Below, in pieces: positions 46,501 to 58,400 of a DNA stretch of 64,000 nucleotides. Numbering within the stretch: position 1 is the stretch's first letter; the number at the start of each line of letters is the position of its first letter. The notes under the pieces were generated by a model. That model worked only from the letters and a program-made list of their open reading frames with translations. It was not told where the DNA came from and searched no databases. Source of the DNA: Allacma fusca (Eukaryota; Arthropoda; Collembola; Symphypleona; Sminthuridae); contig OX359246.1 of assembly GCA_947179485.1 (NCBI GenBank), forward strand, positions 28,768,001-28,832,000. The letters are read 5' to 3'. The position numbers and the translations under genes are program-made.

Positions 46501-47799
46501 CGAATAGAAATAAATGCAAAAATTTTCGCACATAGGTTGAACATTTCACTTTATTTATCCTGGGTGTCCCAAACTCACACAGGCATACTAGGAAAATTCC
46601 ATGGGATTTTAAAAAACTTTTGTAAATTGTAATTTCTATAATTAAATTGTAAACTAAAGAAGAAAGGGAACATACCCAGCCATTCCAAAGCGTTAACCAT
46701 ATTATAAATTTTACTCACATATGTATTACCCAGTTCTTATGTCCAGTCCAGTCCTGCTTCTGCCTTTACTTGAGCATGTCCGTAGACAGTTCAATATTTT
46801 ACCCATTGTAAATACAAATACATATGACTTTCGTGAAAGTACAATTTTCATGAAGTAGCACATTCCGTTAAATCTCACAAATTTCCCGTCGCGTCTGCGA
46901 ATACTCGCTTCCAGCAGGTAAAGTTGCATGAATATTTTAAGAAAGAAAGACGCAGCTAAGCTGCTACACTTCTCTCCTTATTCGTCACTGTTTCAGTAAA
47001 GTTTCTGAACCTTACAACATTTACGTGCATATACATACGTATACCGCATTATTTCATGCATTGTAATGAACAAATTCGACATTATGCATTGGTTCAGTAT
47101 AACTGACTAAAAGTTTCTTTATTCTTTGTGCAGTAGTGGACATGGAAAACTTAACTACGGCACAAGTCTGTTACAAGTTTCAATTTTTAGACTAACCCTC
47201 GGAAAATCTCCCTTTCTACAACTAAACTCTACTACAACAAACAAACTATACTCGCTCCTGTACTGGAATGATTTTGAACATGTAGAAATGCTCAGCTCTT
47301 ACCACAGATAGGCAAGACTGGAATATATGTATATCTCCCTATAAAATATTTGGTTGTTTTCCCAACTGGATACGATGTCCGATCCGAAGTTCACAAATCT
47401 CTAGTGAAAGAGGTAGACAAATTTTAAAAAATCCCTGCTAAAAGAAAAGTCAACCAATTTGAAAACCCTTCCTCATCATAAAATTTTTCCTCACCCTTGA
47501 AATTTTTCCAGTCTATTTTCCCTGCTAACGATTTTTTTCCGTTGAAGACTTTATTCTGGAGGACGGGAAGGAAACTAAAAATAATTTGACCGGAAGCTCG
47601 TGTTTAATTTCAAAATTTTAAATCAGCTTGCATACTTCTGCTATTAAAAGCAAAATGGTTCAATTCATTATTTGAAAAATAAAAAAACAAGATTTTCCAT
47701 CCAAAAATTACTTGTATGTCACAATCTTAAGTTGTAAGGTTAGAGGTGCTCCGAGGTTTTGAACTACCCTGTACTTGATCTCGAGCCTCATGAATCATG
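46500..47799. repeat. Duplicated intergenic segment upstream of A4
   Basis: Partner of 17210-18480, lacking some insertions. It includes a fragment of the AAATCCCTG family (about 47390-47560). No gene is supported. Confidence 0.65.
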
Positions 47800-48056
47800 T
47801 AATCCTAATATGTTCATTAACGCTCCTTCATTCATTCATGGTCAGATGTTGGGCAAGCCGAATGCGGTTGAGTCAATCTCTCATACTAAAGTAGCTCTGC
47901 TCACCCGAGTACTCCCGACATCCGAACTCTTTTATTCCCTCGTAACGTCGCACTTTCATCTCACATATGTACTTTCTTCTCCTCTTGTAACGAAGCAGTT
48001 CAGTCTGTGAGAGGAAAGAGGAAGGTTGGAGTCTTCAAATAAAACATTTCTCCTGG
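47800..48056 (+). promoter_or_regulatory. Shared upstream module of A4
   Basis: CATTCATTCATGGTCAGATG, GGTTGAGTCAATCTCTCATA, GCTCACCCGAGTACTCCCGA and TCTTCAAATAAAACATTTCT match the modules before A2 and A3. Confidence 0.5.
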
Positions 48057-50146
48057 ATGGATTCTCTTGATCCACTAATTGTGACGGAGGAGCGAGAGGT
48101 TTGTTGCTGTGGAGCCAGGGGATGGACTTTAGTAATTGGTTGGCTTCACATTGTAAGTTGATTTAAATGCAGTGATAATTATAACAATATGTATAATAAT
48201 AGGCTAATCTGACCCGATAACCAAAATATTCTCTGTAAAAAAACTAAAAACAAAAAAAAACAATATTCTCTGTAAATGAGTGTATCTGTAACTTCTTATT
48301 ACACACCATTAAATAACGGACGCTGATAGGGCGGTTGACATGTACATGTTAGCATACATTTCTTTGAAAACAATTTTCACCAAAAACTACAAATTCGTTT
48401 ACATGTACTTACTCTATTTGAACGAAATCCTTTAGATTTATGGTGTCCTGGTTTTACTGGTCTTGGTGAAAATAGGAGTTGATGTTAATGGAATGCTGGA
48501 TCCTGAAAAGGATTTACACAGTCAACTGGGACTTGCTCGTAAGTTGACCTTTATATTGCATGCATGAGTGAAAAACAAATGAAGGAATTTGATCGTTTCA
48601 AAAAAAATTGCCAAAACTTTTGAACTGAACGTAGTTGACAGTAGTGTTTCTGTCGGTGCAAGTTTTGGGAATAACCGAACTTGCAATTACAATTATAATT
48701 GATAATGCAAGTACTGGTAATGCCGTAACTGGTACTTGCTAAAATGCGGCAATTAAATCATGCAAAAAACCGAAGTGGAACTTGCAATTAGTTCATAAGT
48801 TACTTGCAGTTGGTAAGGCAATTGCAAAAACATTTGGCAGTAATTGCACCGATAAGTACAATTGCAAGTGCAATTGCAATTTGTAATTGCAAGTTAACTG
48901 ATATACAGTGTAAACCGTCAGCGAAGAGGCAAAATGATCTGTGCATTTTTGATTCGTGGCAAGATGATATTCATGTTTCACATGCATAATGAAACAAAGG
49001 TGCACAAATGAACTAGCCTGTCTTTGTCTTTAAGCCTTCCAAGGCTAAAATATTGTAAAATTTCATCCTTCAACATATATTTACAAGAAACACTTAAAAT
49101 ATTAGTATATCTATAATGTATACATATTTATATAACCCATAATATATATAATCAAAAATTCACGTAGATAAAATTGCCTCCTCACCAACGGAATTGTACA
49201 CTCATTGTCAGTACAGTAATTATTACACTCAATGAGACATTACTCTGTATTATTATTATGTACATTTGTTATCAGAGCGGAATGACTTATTGAGGCATTT
49301 TGTGGAATTTCGCGCTCAAATTCGAAACGGTTGCAAGTTGCAATTAAATTGATAAGCATTTTTTAAATTGCAACTTTTTGCAGTGCAAGCACTTGCAATT
49401 GCAATTGAATTTCTATCAATTTCAGTTGTGCATAACCGGTAATTGCAAGTATTTAATGCTTGTGTAATTGCAATTTAATTACACAGAAATTGTATTTGCA
49501 TCGGCAATTGCAATTCCCTGATGTAAAATTACCGTAATTGAACCGAACTTGCAAGTGCAATTAGTAATTGCGGTTAACTTGCAATTGACAAGAAACACTA
49601 GTTGACAGGGCTTCAATATAGCTCTACAGTCTGTACCCTAAAATTTATTTGTATTCCACTACATTGCAGCTGCTGTTGTTTCGGTGTTATTGGGGATATT
49701 TGGGATGGTTTTGATACTGGCCGTTTCGACCATTATCATGGCCGCCATTCTAATACGTGGATGCAACAACGTAAGTTTAAACGGGGCCCTCTTCCGGCCT
49801 CTTATTTTATCGTATTTGGACTGAGCCCGCGCTGACATGATACTGTGGACTGATTGTGTCGGAGGGGAAATAAATTTGAGGTTTTGATGTGAACAATAAT
49901 TTTGAATTGTTGCAGAAAAATCCGCAGCAGTTAAGTATCTGGATAATCTACACTAAGATACTACTAGTCCTTTTTGTGTTGTTGTTCATCGGGAGATTCT
50001 TCATTGTTCCTGTGAAACAAGATCCGAGTCAGATATTTACTTTCTGTGCTCATATTGCAATTCAAGGTTTCTGTATTTGGGTTGTTGGGATCCACAAAAG
50101 GGAAATTGAGGCTTCGTCTGGCTCAGTGTTTGCTTATAAAGCTTAA
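48057..50146 (+). CDS. Family A copy 4 (A4), open but with a changed start
   Basis: Exons are 48084-48152 by homology, 48436-48538, 49670-49770 and 49916-50146 (69+103+101+231 nt), phases 0, 1, 0, with good junctions. The ancestral start codon at 48084 is ACG. An in-frame ATG at 48057 lies 27 nt upstream and is absent in the other copies because it sits in a small insertion (CTGGATGGATTC versus CTGGATAATC). Using it gives 176 residues starting MDSLDPLIVTEEREVCCCG. All four hydrophobic segments are present and no stop interrupts the frame. Intron 2 holds a 959-bp hAT-like insertion. It may be functional with the new start or a young pseudogene. Confidence 0.65.
48642..49600. mobile_element. 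hAT-like MITE with TTGCAATTGC words, in A4 intron 2
   Basis: The ends are TAGTGTTTCT followed by a TGCAAGTT block, with a perfect GTTGACAG duplication (48634-48641 and 49601-49608). Removing it restores the intron text seen in A3. CAATTGCAAGT words mark both sides. Same terminal decamer as 38054-38547. Confidence 0.92.
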
Positions 50147-50946
50147 AATATTGACTACTATAAAGTACTCCTTAAAATATGTATTTGAACTACTAGAAAT
50201 AATCATGTTTCGGGCGTAAAAATTATGACAGTATTGCCAAACGCTTTGAACTTATTTGTACTGTTGGCTCCGCTAATGTGATGCTAATGTAAATCTTAGA
50301 TAATTTTGCACTGCTTAAATCTCCACGTATTGTGATTTATGGGAAGTCCTGTAATCCAAGAAATTAAATATTTACTCACAAAATTTATGTGGAAAGTTTT
50401 TATATAAAATTTTTATGCTCTAAAATTAACGACTCTGTTAAGGTATCTACAAAAACCTAATCAATTCAGTTACTCAATCACGATGTGACCAATGGTGCCC
50501 ATTTTTGTCAATGGTAAATGTAATAGTCTATATTGAAGTAAAGAATTGCATGTTGTTCGATTTTAATAATTATTATTATCGATGTGATTATATAGCCCAG
50601 TAAAATGGCCGGACATGAAAATATTAATAAAGCAAAGTTTAAACATTCCCCACACAGTTATTATTTATTTTAATGTAAGATCTTGAATCCCAGATAGAAA
50701 TTTTGGAGAGGATCCTAGCAGCTTGGCAAGCATGCATGTATGAATATCACAACACATACCCAGACTTAGCCATTGATGAAGAGTTAAATGTAGTACTAAA
50801 GGTAGAGAGATGTGCAGAAAAGGAGACTAGGACCATGCCATGGACACAATCTTGTCCTTACATCGGTACCCACAGTAGCTACAAATATACCGATGCATCG
50901 TACGAATCATAATCAGTGTACGACACAAACTGCTCTCACTAACAAG
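50147..50946 (+). other. A4 3' flank; small coding-like stretch at 50703-50912
   Basis: To about 50690 it matches the other A 3' flanks. The open frame at 50703-50912 (with AWQACMYEYHNTYPDLAIDE) has protein-like composition but only 69 codons and no recognised motif. It may be a fragment of a mobile element gene. Confidence 0.35.
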
Positions 50947-51811
50947 TAGTGGTCGGATCGGTTCAGTTCAAAACTGAATATTTTCAGTTCAGTTCAGTTC
51001 AGTTTGGTTCATGCAATTTCGGTTCAGTTCAAGCTGTAAATCAAACTAATCGGTTCAGTTCAGCCACGGAACCGAACTGAACTGAAACGCGTGAACTGAT
51101 TTTTACTCGTTCACAGAAGCTTGCTGTTCAACAGAAGTACAACACGGCATTTCAAACTTTCATAACTACATTTTGTTAAAGGTCAGCCTATGCACACAGG
51201 TCCATGATCTTTATCGTCACCATTTGAGTTCGCTCTTACTAATAGTAAAGCACATTCACGTTATCATTTTGTAGCCATTCTTGAAGAATTATACTGACCT
51301 AGCTACACAGTTTTTACCATCCAGTTCAATACACATTATTTACGGGGATACGATGTATTGTATACCCCTGACGATGGTACGTTTTTAATCACAAAACTAT
51401 TTTTTGTTTTTACTTGTTCCAGTCAAGTTCTTGGTTATTATGATGCTTAGCGGGATACGGTGAATTGTACCCTCTTGAATCTACCGAAAACATTTATAAA
51501 TAAATGATATGTAAATCTATGTAAATAGGATAAACAAATCATTATTTTCATAATCGAAATTTTATTTTAATTAAGGCTGACAGTATATTTTAATTCCTTC
51601 ATACATATTCCAACCCAACCATTGTAGTTCCAATTTTCAATGGCGCCTTGAACCATTGTGTAATCAGTTCAGTTCAGTTTACAGAGGGAACCAAACTGAA
51701 CTGAACTGATAAGCTGCAAATTGAACTGAAAATTTCAGTTTCGATTCAATTCACTTTGTGAACCAAACCAAACTGAAATGTGTGAACCGAACTGAACCGA
51801 TCCGACCACTA
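50947..51811. mobile_element. hAT-like MITE with CAGTTCAGTT words
   Basis: The TIRs are identical for 23 bp, beginning TAGTGGTCGGATCGGTTCAG. The duplication CTAACAAG is perfect (50939-50946 and 51812-51819). CAGTTCAG/CTGAACTG words fill both sides. Non-coding. Confidence 0.93.
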
Positions 51812-51923
51812 CTAACAAGCAATACAACGCCAAACCTCATTTGCATATCGGTAGTGTATAAAGAACAAGGGAACCATAGAAAATATTATGGAATGAGCTG
51901 AAATTAGAGTCGAAATTCGACTC

Positions 51924-52985
51924 TAGTGCATCGCTTGGGTTCAGGTCGCACCCGGGTATTTGGGTTCAGGTCCAGGTTCAGTATGGGTGCATGTATTTTA
52001 CTTAATTCTTTATTCAGGATTCTTTTCGGGTTGAGCCCATATCATCTGTACATTGCAAGTTTTACATTTTAGTTTTACATTGTATGTTAACCTAATTTGC
52101 TTAATCCATGGAGGAGAGAGAGCAAGGTAACATAGGAGATAATATCCCACGACGAATTGAGGGTGCACTGTAGCTATGACAGAGGCACTCCTATCCCGAA
52201 TCGCTCAGTATATCCACTCACACTGAAGTGAGCATTGGGTGAATCTAACTAGCAGTACATCCCACAGAACCCAACATCTATCTCTCTCTTTCCCTCACCT
52301 CCGCGACACAGGTGCACTGGGCTTTGAAGCCATTCCTTAACGATGGTAGTTGAGTACATTCAGTGCTGGACTACTCCTGTGTCCTGGTGCATGTATTTTG
52401 ACCCAATAATTTTGGGTACTTTCTGGGTACAATATTTTATACCCGTGAAATTGGGTACAGGTTCAGGGCCAGGTACAGAGAAAAACCCGTTTTGATTTTA
52501 ACTGTCAGAACCTGAACCTGATCACAAAGACTTGAAATGTTTGGGTTCATTGAGTTCAAGTTAAAGGCCGGAGAATTTCAAGCTTCCAAGATGATTTCCA
52601 TCGCAAAAGCAATGGCAGGGTGTCCCAGGAAGAAGTGAACTTGCATTCTTATTCATTTTAAATATATTTTGTACTACAAATGCCCAATTTATACTTTTAA
52701 TACAAGATAAACTTTAAAAAAGTTCGGATTCTCAAGTACCCAAACATGTTCAGGTCCGGTTCAAAAATACTCGGGTTCAGGTCGTCTTTTGGGTACTTTT
52801 TCGGGTTCAGATACTAATCAGGTGCGGGTACTACAAAAACGCAATTGAGTCAGGTTCAGGATCGAAAACTTTGAACCTGTTAAATGGGTAAATTTTCAGG
52901 TACAGGTTCACACTTTTGAGGTACCCAAAGTTTGATTCCAGGTTCAGGTACAGGTTCGACTGTTTTGAACCCATGCGATGCACTA
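51924..52985. mobile_element. hAT-like MITE with GGTTCAGG words, carrying a SINE
   Basis: The ends are TAGTGCATCGCTTGGGTTCA and, complemented, TAGTGCATCGCATGGGTTCA, with flanks TTCGACTC and GTCGACTC (7 of 8). GGTTCAGGT/GGGTAC words mark both sides. A SINE is inserted at 52000-52385. Confidence 0.88.
52000..52385 (-). mobile_element. SINE copy 2
   Basis: Flanked by a 14-bp duplication GGTGCATGTATTTT (51986-51999 and 52386-52399). Read on the minus strand it starts AGGACACAGGAGTAGTCCAG, contains AATGGCTTCAAAGCCCAGTG and GTCGCGGAGG, and ends in AATAAAGAATTAAGT. It matches copy 1 at 25858-26267. Confidence 0.85.
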
Positions 52986-52993
52986 GTCGACTC

Positions 52994-53650
52994 TCCTGTA
53001 ACCTTACAGATTCATTATACCACCCAAACGTCGGACTCGGTACTGTAACAGTGAAAATGTGGAATTGAGTAAATTGGAAAATTGGCGAAAGGGATTATAT
53101 ATATTAGGCATACTTTAAAAGTATTTTGAAAAGGACACCGCACAGTACTTACGAGAGTATGCCCCTAATTGATCTCGATAAAAAAATCCCGGGAGGGTGC
53201 ACCTTAAAGAGTAGATCATTTTTGATAATTGGCCCAAATAAATCGTAAAACAGGATTCGGAGATATCCGGTTTTAAAGTTACCGAAAAATGATGGGGGTA
53301 CCAAAAAATTCAAATAGTGAAAATTAGCAATATAACTTCAAAAATGGCAAGAATAAAAATTAAATAACGTGCAAAAAAACTTTCAGTGAGATGTTTAATT
53401 TTTATCGCAATTAATAATTATTTTTACAAACGAGCGCAGTGTGGACACCCTGTGGCATTGTATTACACCCATATATACATAATTATATACATGACGTCAT
53501 ATACAGTCAGTCACCCTTCGTTCTGACGACGAATGATCATCCAGTCAGACAGTCGTAATTTCCCAGATTTTTGGATGACGTCATTTGTGGCACATCCCTA
53601 AGCAACAATCATGTAAAAATAAAAAACTATTCTCATTTCAAAGTTAGATT
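52994..53650. other. No feature seen
   Basis: AT-rich intergenic DNA between the last hAT-like element and the A5 duplication. No gene, no terminal repeats found. Confidence 0.45.
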
Positions 53651-54328
53651 TCTGGAATACAATGTTAGGGATGTTTAAGGACGTCTGAAAGGAGGCAAAC
53701 CTATTTGCAACTTTCACTCTTCCGTTGCTTGAAGGTAGGGGTCGTACAAAACGTTTGTTTTTGAAGATTCGGTTGGAGTAAGCAAAATGATGTTATTTTC
53801 ATGTACACTTACAGCCAGTCACTTCTAAGGAAATTCCAAATGACCTCATCCTTCCCGATGTTCCCAAAAGCGTTCATTTTTAATTTCTTGAACTTTTGTA
53901 CAGAATGCTAGGAAAACAAAATGTAAAAATGTCTGGGCTGCACGAACTTACGCATCCTGCTATTACTGGTGCAAGATTTGCTGCAATGAATTTACTACTC
54001 TATAATTTGCATTCCACCCTAGCGTTTTTAAAATAATAAATAAAATTTATGTCAAAATTTTAAATCAGCTTGCTGCTAAAATCTAATTGGTCCAATTCGT
54101 TATTTAAAAAATATTAAAAATAAGAACTTCCCTCCAAAAATCATTTGTAAGTAACAATATTAAGGAAAGAGGTAGTCCTTCGTTTTGAGCAACACTGTAC
54201 TTACCCTTGATCTTCATGAATCATGTAATCTTCATATGGGCATTAGGGCGTCCTTCAGTCCTGATTTTAAATGGGTACACCTGATGACCTGATGAGTAGG
54301 CTTAAAATCCTGATTTTTTGGACTCATG

Positions 54329-54961
54329 GAGTTCAGAGCTAATCCCGCCGCGACAATCCCGATGGTATTATTCCCGCGAACAGTATTCCGCTGTCAATTT
54401 GACCGATATATACAATCCCGCTCACGATAATCCCGACAACTAATGAGATAATCCCGCCATACAATGAAACAGAATTTAATGAATATAAATTAATGTTGCT
54501 ATAACAACCGTGAAAATACAACAGTTTATCACTCAATATCAAAAGTAATAAACTTATGCATTCATAAATTCAAGCAGAAGCAAAATTCATTGGTTACAAT
54601 GCTACAACGAGAACGGCAGTCATCAAGTCAATGCATGCATGTGTCTTCACTTTTATTATGAACATAGTGTAGCGGAGCAGCTACATACACATGTCACAAT
54701 TCACAATATAGGTACATATCAAAACAGCCAGTCTGTCAACAGTACACAGCTTGTTGTCAAGGAGATGGATACTATTAAATAATAGGAGCATACAATTATT
54801 GTTTACTGAAGTTAATACAATAAAACTTGGTTCGGGAATATCGTCAGCGGGGTTATGGTTGGCGGGATTAAATACTATTGAGATCGGGATTAAATCATCG
54901 GGGTTGCTTCGGCGGAGTTATCACTGGCGGGATTGTCGAGGCGGGATTAGCTCTGGACACG
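54329..54961. mobile_element. MITE with AATCCCG words, 9-bp duplication
   Basis: The ends contain CAGAGCTAATCCCGCC and then CGACAATCCCG in both orientations, with one mismatch. GGACTCATG flanks both sides (54320-54328 and 54962-54970). Nine bases fit Mutator-like elements better than hAT. It lies in the stretch that replaced exon 1 of A5. Confidence 0.75.
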
Positions 54962-55161
54962 GGACTCATGTACGAATATTGTTGTTTAAGTGGTGGTAGT
55001 TTCGTCCCAGAATGAGTATGTATCTGTAGAATTCCCCTTAATACAGATTTTTAAATAACGGGGAGGTTGACATGTAAAAATAAATTTACAGTTTGTGACG
55101 AAAGTTGTTTCCAAAGGAATGCATATCCTAACAAGTACTCTATCTAAACGGAATGCTCTAG

Positions 55162-55918
55162 ATTTTTGGTATCGCGGCGTTATTGCTCTTGATAAAAATG
55201 GGCGATTATATTCTGGAAGTGCTCAAACTCGAAGAGGATGTAAAGAATATACTGGGAATTTCTAGTAAGTTGACCTTTATATTGCATGTATGAGTGAAAA
55301 AAACAAATGGGTAATAATGCTTTGTAGCCGATGCTCTTAAACCAAATTGATGGTTTCGAAAATATTAACCAAAACTGTTGAACTTACTGTAGTTGACAGG
55401 GACTCCGTGGCTCTGTATCCTAAAATTTATTTGTATTCCACTACATTGCAGCTACTTTTCTTTTGATGTTAATGGGGATAGTTGTGATGTTGGTGATACT
55501 GACCGTTTTGAGTATTATCATGGCCGCCATTCTAATACGTGCATGGAACAACGTAAGTTTAAACGGGGCCCTATTCCGGCCTCTTATTTTATCGTATTTG
55601 GACTGAGCCCGCGCTGACATGATACTGGGGACTGATTGTGTCCGATGGGAAAAAACTTGGGGTGTTAATGTCATCTATAATTTTGAATTGTTACAGAAAA
55701 ATCCGAAGCAGTTAAATATCTGGAGAATGTACGCTACGATACAACTAGTCATCGTAGTGGGGCTGTTCATCGCGAGATACTTCGTCATTCCTGTGGAACC
55801 AACTCCGACGCCGATAGTTGTTTTCTGTATTCAAATGGCAATTCCATTGTTCAGAATTTGGCTTCTTGGAGTTTACACAAGGGACATTGAGGCTTCGTCT
55901 GGGACCGTGGTTGCTTAA
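55162..55918 (+). pseudogene. Family A copy 5 (A5), lacking exon 1
   Basis: Exons 2-4 (55162-55264, 55452-55552, 55697-55918) are open, correctly spliced and very close to A3. They include the same GYIL.. to TVVA end and a 222-nt last exon. The segment that should hold the end of the upstream module and exon 1 is absent: homology to A3 stops at about 54262 and resumes at about 55012. The intervening 750 bp is unrelated and contains a MITE. Without a start exon it is probably dead, unless it is spliced to another first exon. The 3' flank is further broken by two hAT-like elements and the Bel/Pao insertion. Confidence 0.78.
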
Positions 55919-56331
55919 AAAGCCTAAACGTATACTGATTACTGTAAAGTACTACTTCATATCATTATGTCCGGCGTAATTATTGCCAGCGTTTGACACA
56001 TATTTGTGCTATTGACTTGTTATTGCCTATAGTATGATTATATTTGACTATGTTATTGTGATGTTAATGTAAATCTTCCGTAATTGTGTTGTGTTTAACT
56101 CTCAGAGTATCGATATTTATTTGGAGTTCTGGAATCCAAGAAATTTAATATTTACTCACAAAATTGATAAGGAAAATTATGATTACATAAAATTACTATT
56201 CTCTAAATGCTCTGTTATACATATCTGTAAAGGCCTTATCAAGTCAGTCATTCAATCATATTGGTACGGATGGTGCCCATTTTAGTCAACGGTAATTGTC
56301 AATACTGAAGTAAAGAATTGTGTGCTGTTTT

Positions 56332-56563
56332 CAGAGCTGTCCAAAATACATGCTTCCCAAATACAAATTTTACAAAATACTAAATACATTCTTAAGGCGT
56401 CGAAAATACAAACTACAACATATATTCTTCAGGGGTATAAAATACAAACTACAAAATACAAAATACATGCCCAAAACGTACAAAATACAAACTGCAAAAT
56501 ACAAAATACGTATTCAAAACGTAGAAAATGTATTTAAAATAACATAAATTTTGGACAGCTCTG
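56332..56563. mobile_element. hAT-like MITE with ACAAAATAC words
   Basis: Perfect 16-bp TIRs CAGAGCTGTCCAAAAT and a perfect GCTGTTTT duplication (56324-56331 and 56564-56571). Only 232 bp. Absent from the A3 partner. Confidence 0.93.
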
Positions 56564-56613
56564 GCTGTTTTATTTTATTAATTATTACTGATGTAATTAT
56601 TATATAGCCCAGC

Positions 56614-58334
56614 CAGTGCTCGGACTGGGTACAGAAACCGTGTACCCGTACCCATACCCGTACCCGAATATCGGGTACTACAAAATGCTGTACCTATACC
56701 CGTACCCATACCCGAGTACCCGGGTAAATTATTTCAGTACCCGTACCCGTACTTGAATATGCAATGTAGTACCTGTACCCACAATTTACCCGTACCAGTA
56801 ATGTACCCAAAACCTGTACCCGTACCCGAGTATCTATTGTGTGTACCCGGGTATTACTCGGGTACTGGAAGCTTGGCCGATTTAAAATCCCCGACGACAT
56901 TAGCCTGCCCAGCTGAAAAATTTTAATTTGTCAATTTTTTGACCTCCATTAAAAGTGTCCGGGATTTTGGGAATGTTCCCTAGGCTTTAAAGACATCCTA
57001 TTTGAATTTTTTGAAAAAATTATTGAAGGCATTTTGTGATTTTTTTAATAAACACTGACGAAATTCAAATCCTACTACCCCAAAATATTAACTTGCTGAA
57101 TGAAATGAAATGTGTTCTCGCTAATTGGAATTGGGACGGATTCTTTAATACTAAACTCTCCATAACTTGCTTTTTAACTTGCAGAACACGAAAAAAAATT
57201 TTTCCGGCTAATCGAACTCTGTGTATAGAAAATGTTATACGGAACAATTGAGTTGATAATAATTTTTCTAAGTCAAATATTGCGGTTTCAGGAAATAAAT
57301 GTGGGAGGCAATACTGAATATTCATTTTATATTACAGCTTTATAAAACAAACATTCGTAAACTGTCTCTCACATATATGACGCCCGAGACGGAGATTTTC
57401 GAAAAATGCAGGCAAAATAGGACTAAAAGGCAACCCCATGGAAGTTTTGAACGCCAAGTTCAGATGTCTGTCAAGTTCTTTTAACATCAACATTATCAAG
57501 ATTAATCAAAGGGACTGAAATATAAATATTGCGTGCAAGGAATGATATTTTTCATTCTAAAATGTTTTAAATATTCACCTCAATAAATACTCAAAGTGTC
57601 ATAAATACCCAGAATTGAAAATGCTCAAATTGCCTGCATAAAATGCCTTGGCGTTTTCAAATGGGCAACCCTGGGTACTTGTAACGTTAAGAAATGGATC
57701 TGCTAATAAATGTATATTTATTCCGATTTTTATCTCGTAATACGTCGTAATCTTCAAATAATTGTAATGTTACGCTCCCAATGAAGCTAATTAAATTGAA
57801 TCCCAAGAACCTCCCTCTTGAAATTCTTCGTTGATGAGCTTCACTATTTAAGACGATAAACAGAGGATTTCACTGACTCTACGCTCTATTTCTTTATTAG
57901 ATTCCTTAGATGAATTATTAGAAGCGTTAGATTGCAACTACCACGTAATCATAAATGAGACGAAGCCACTTGGCTCTGTCACTAACGCAAGTATCTGTAT
58001 ACTACGAAATAAGCAACTCCACGGTTGTTAGGTCTTATTGTTAGCCATAGTAATCCATCCAATCAGGAATCCTTGAAGTATCCAAAAATACCCGGGTACA
58101 GCACCCACGGGTACAGGCATTTTACATAGTGATACCCATACCCATTGGGTACTATCCGATTGCCACTGAGTGAGTACCCATACCCGTACCTGTACCCTTT
58201 TTATTGCCTAAAATCAAGAGTACCCGGGTAGTACCCGCGTACTTGCGAGTACGCAACTTCTGTACCCGGGTAGTACCCATACCTGTACCCGTACCCATTT
58301 ACCCGAGTATTACCCGTACCCAGTCCGAGCACTG
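56614..58334. mobile_element. hAT-like element with GGGTACGG words, second copy type
   Basis: Perfect 18-bp TIRs CAGTGCTCGGACTGGGTA and a perfect AGCCCAGC duplication (56606-56613 and 58335-58342). GTACCCGTACCC words mark both ends. The interior has no recognised gene. Absent from the A3 partner. Confidence 0.94.
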
Positions 58335-58400
58335 AGCCCAGCAAACTGGCTGGATATGAAAATCTAAACAAAACAAAGTTTAAATATCCCCCTTGAGGGG

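Noticed and set aside
53500..53600. Possible promoter with TGACGTCAT-like sites (CRE-like) near 53492 and 53576
   Set aside because: Two CRE-like octamers without a downstream gene are not enough to claim regulation.
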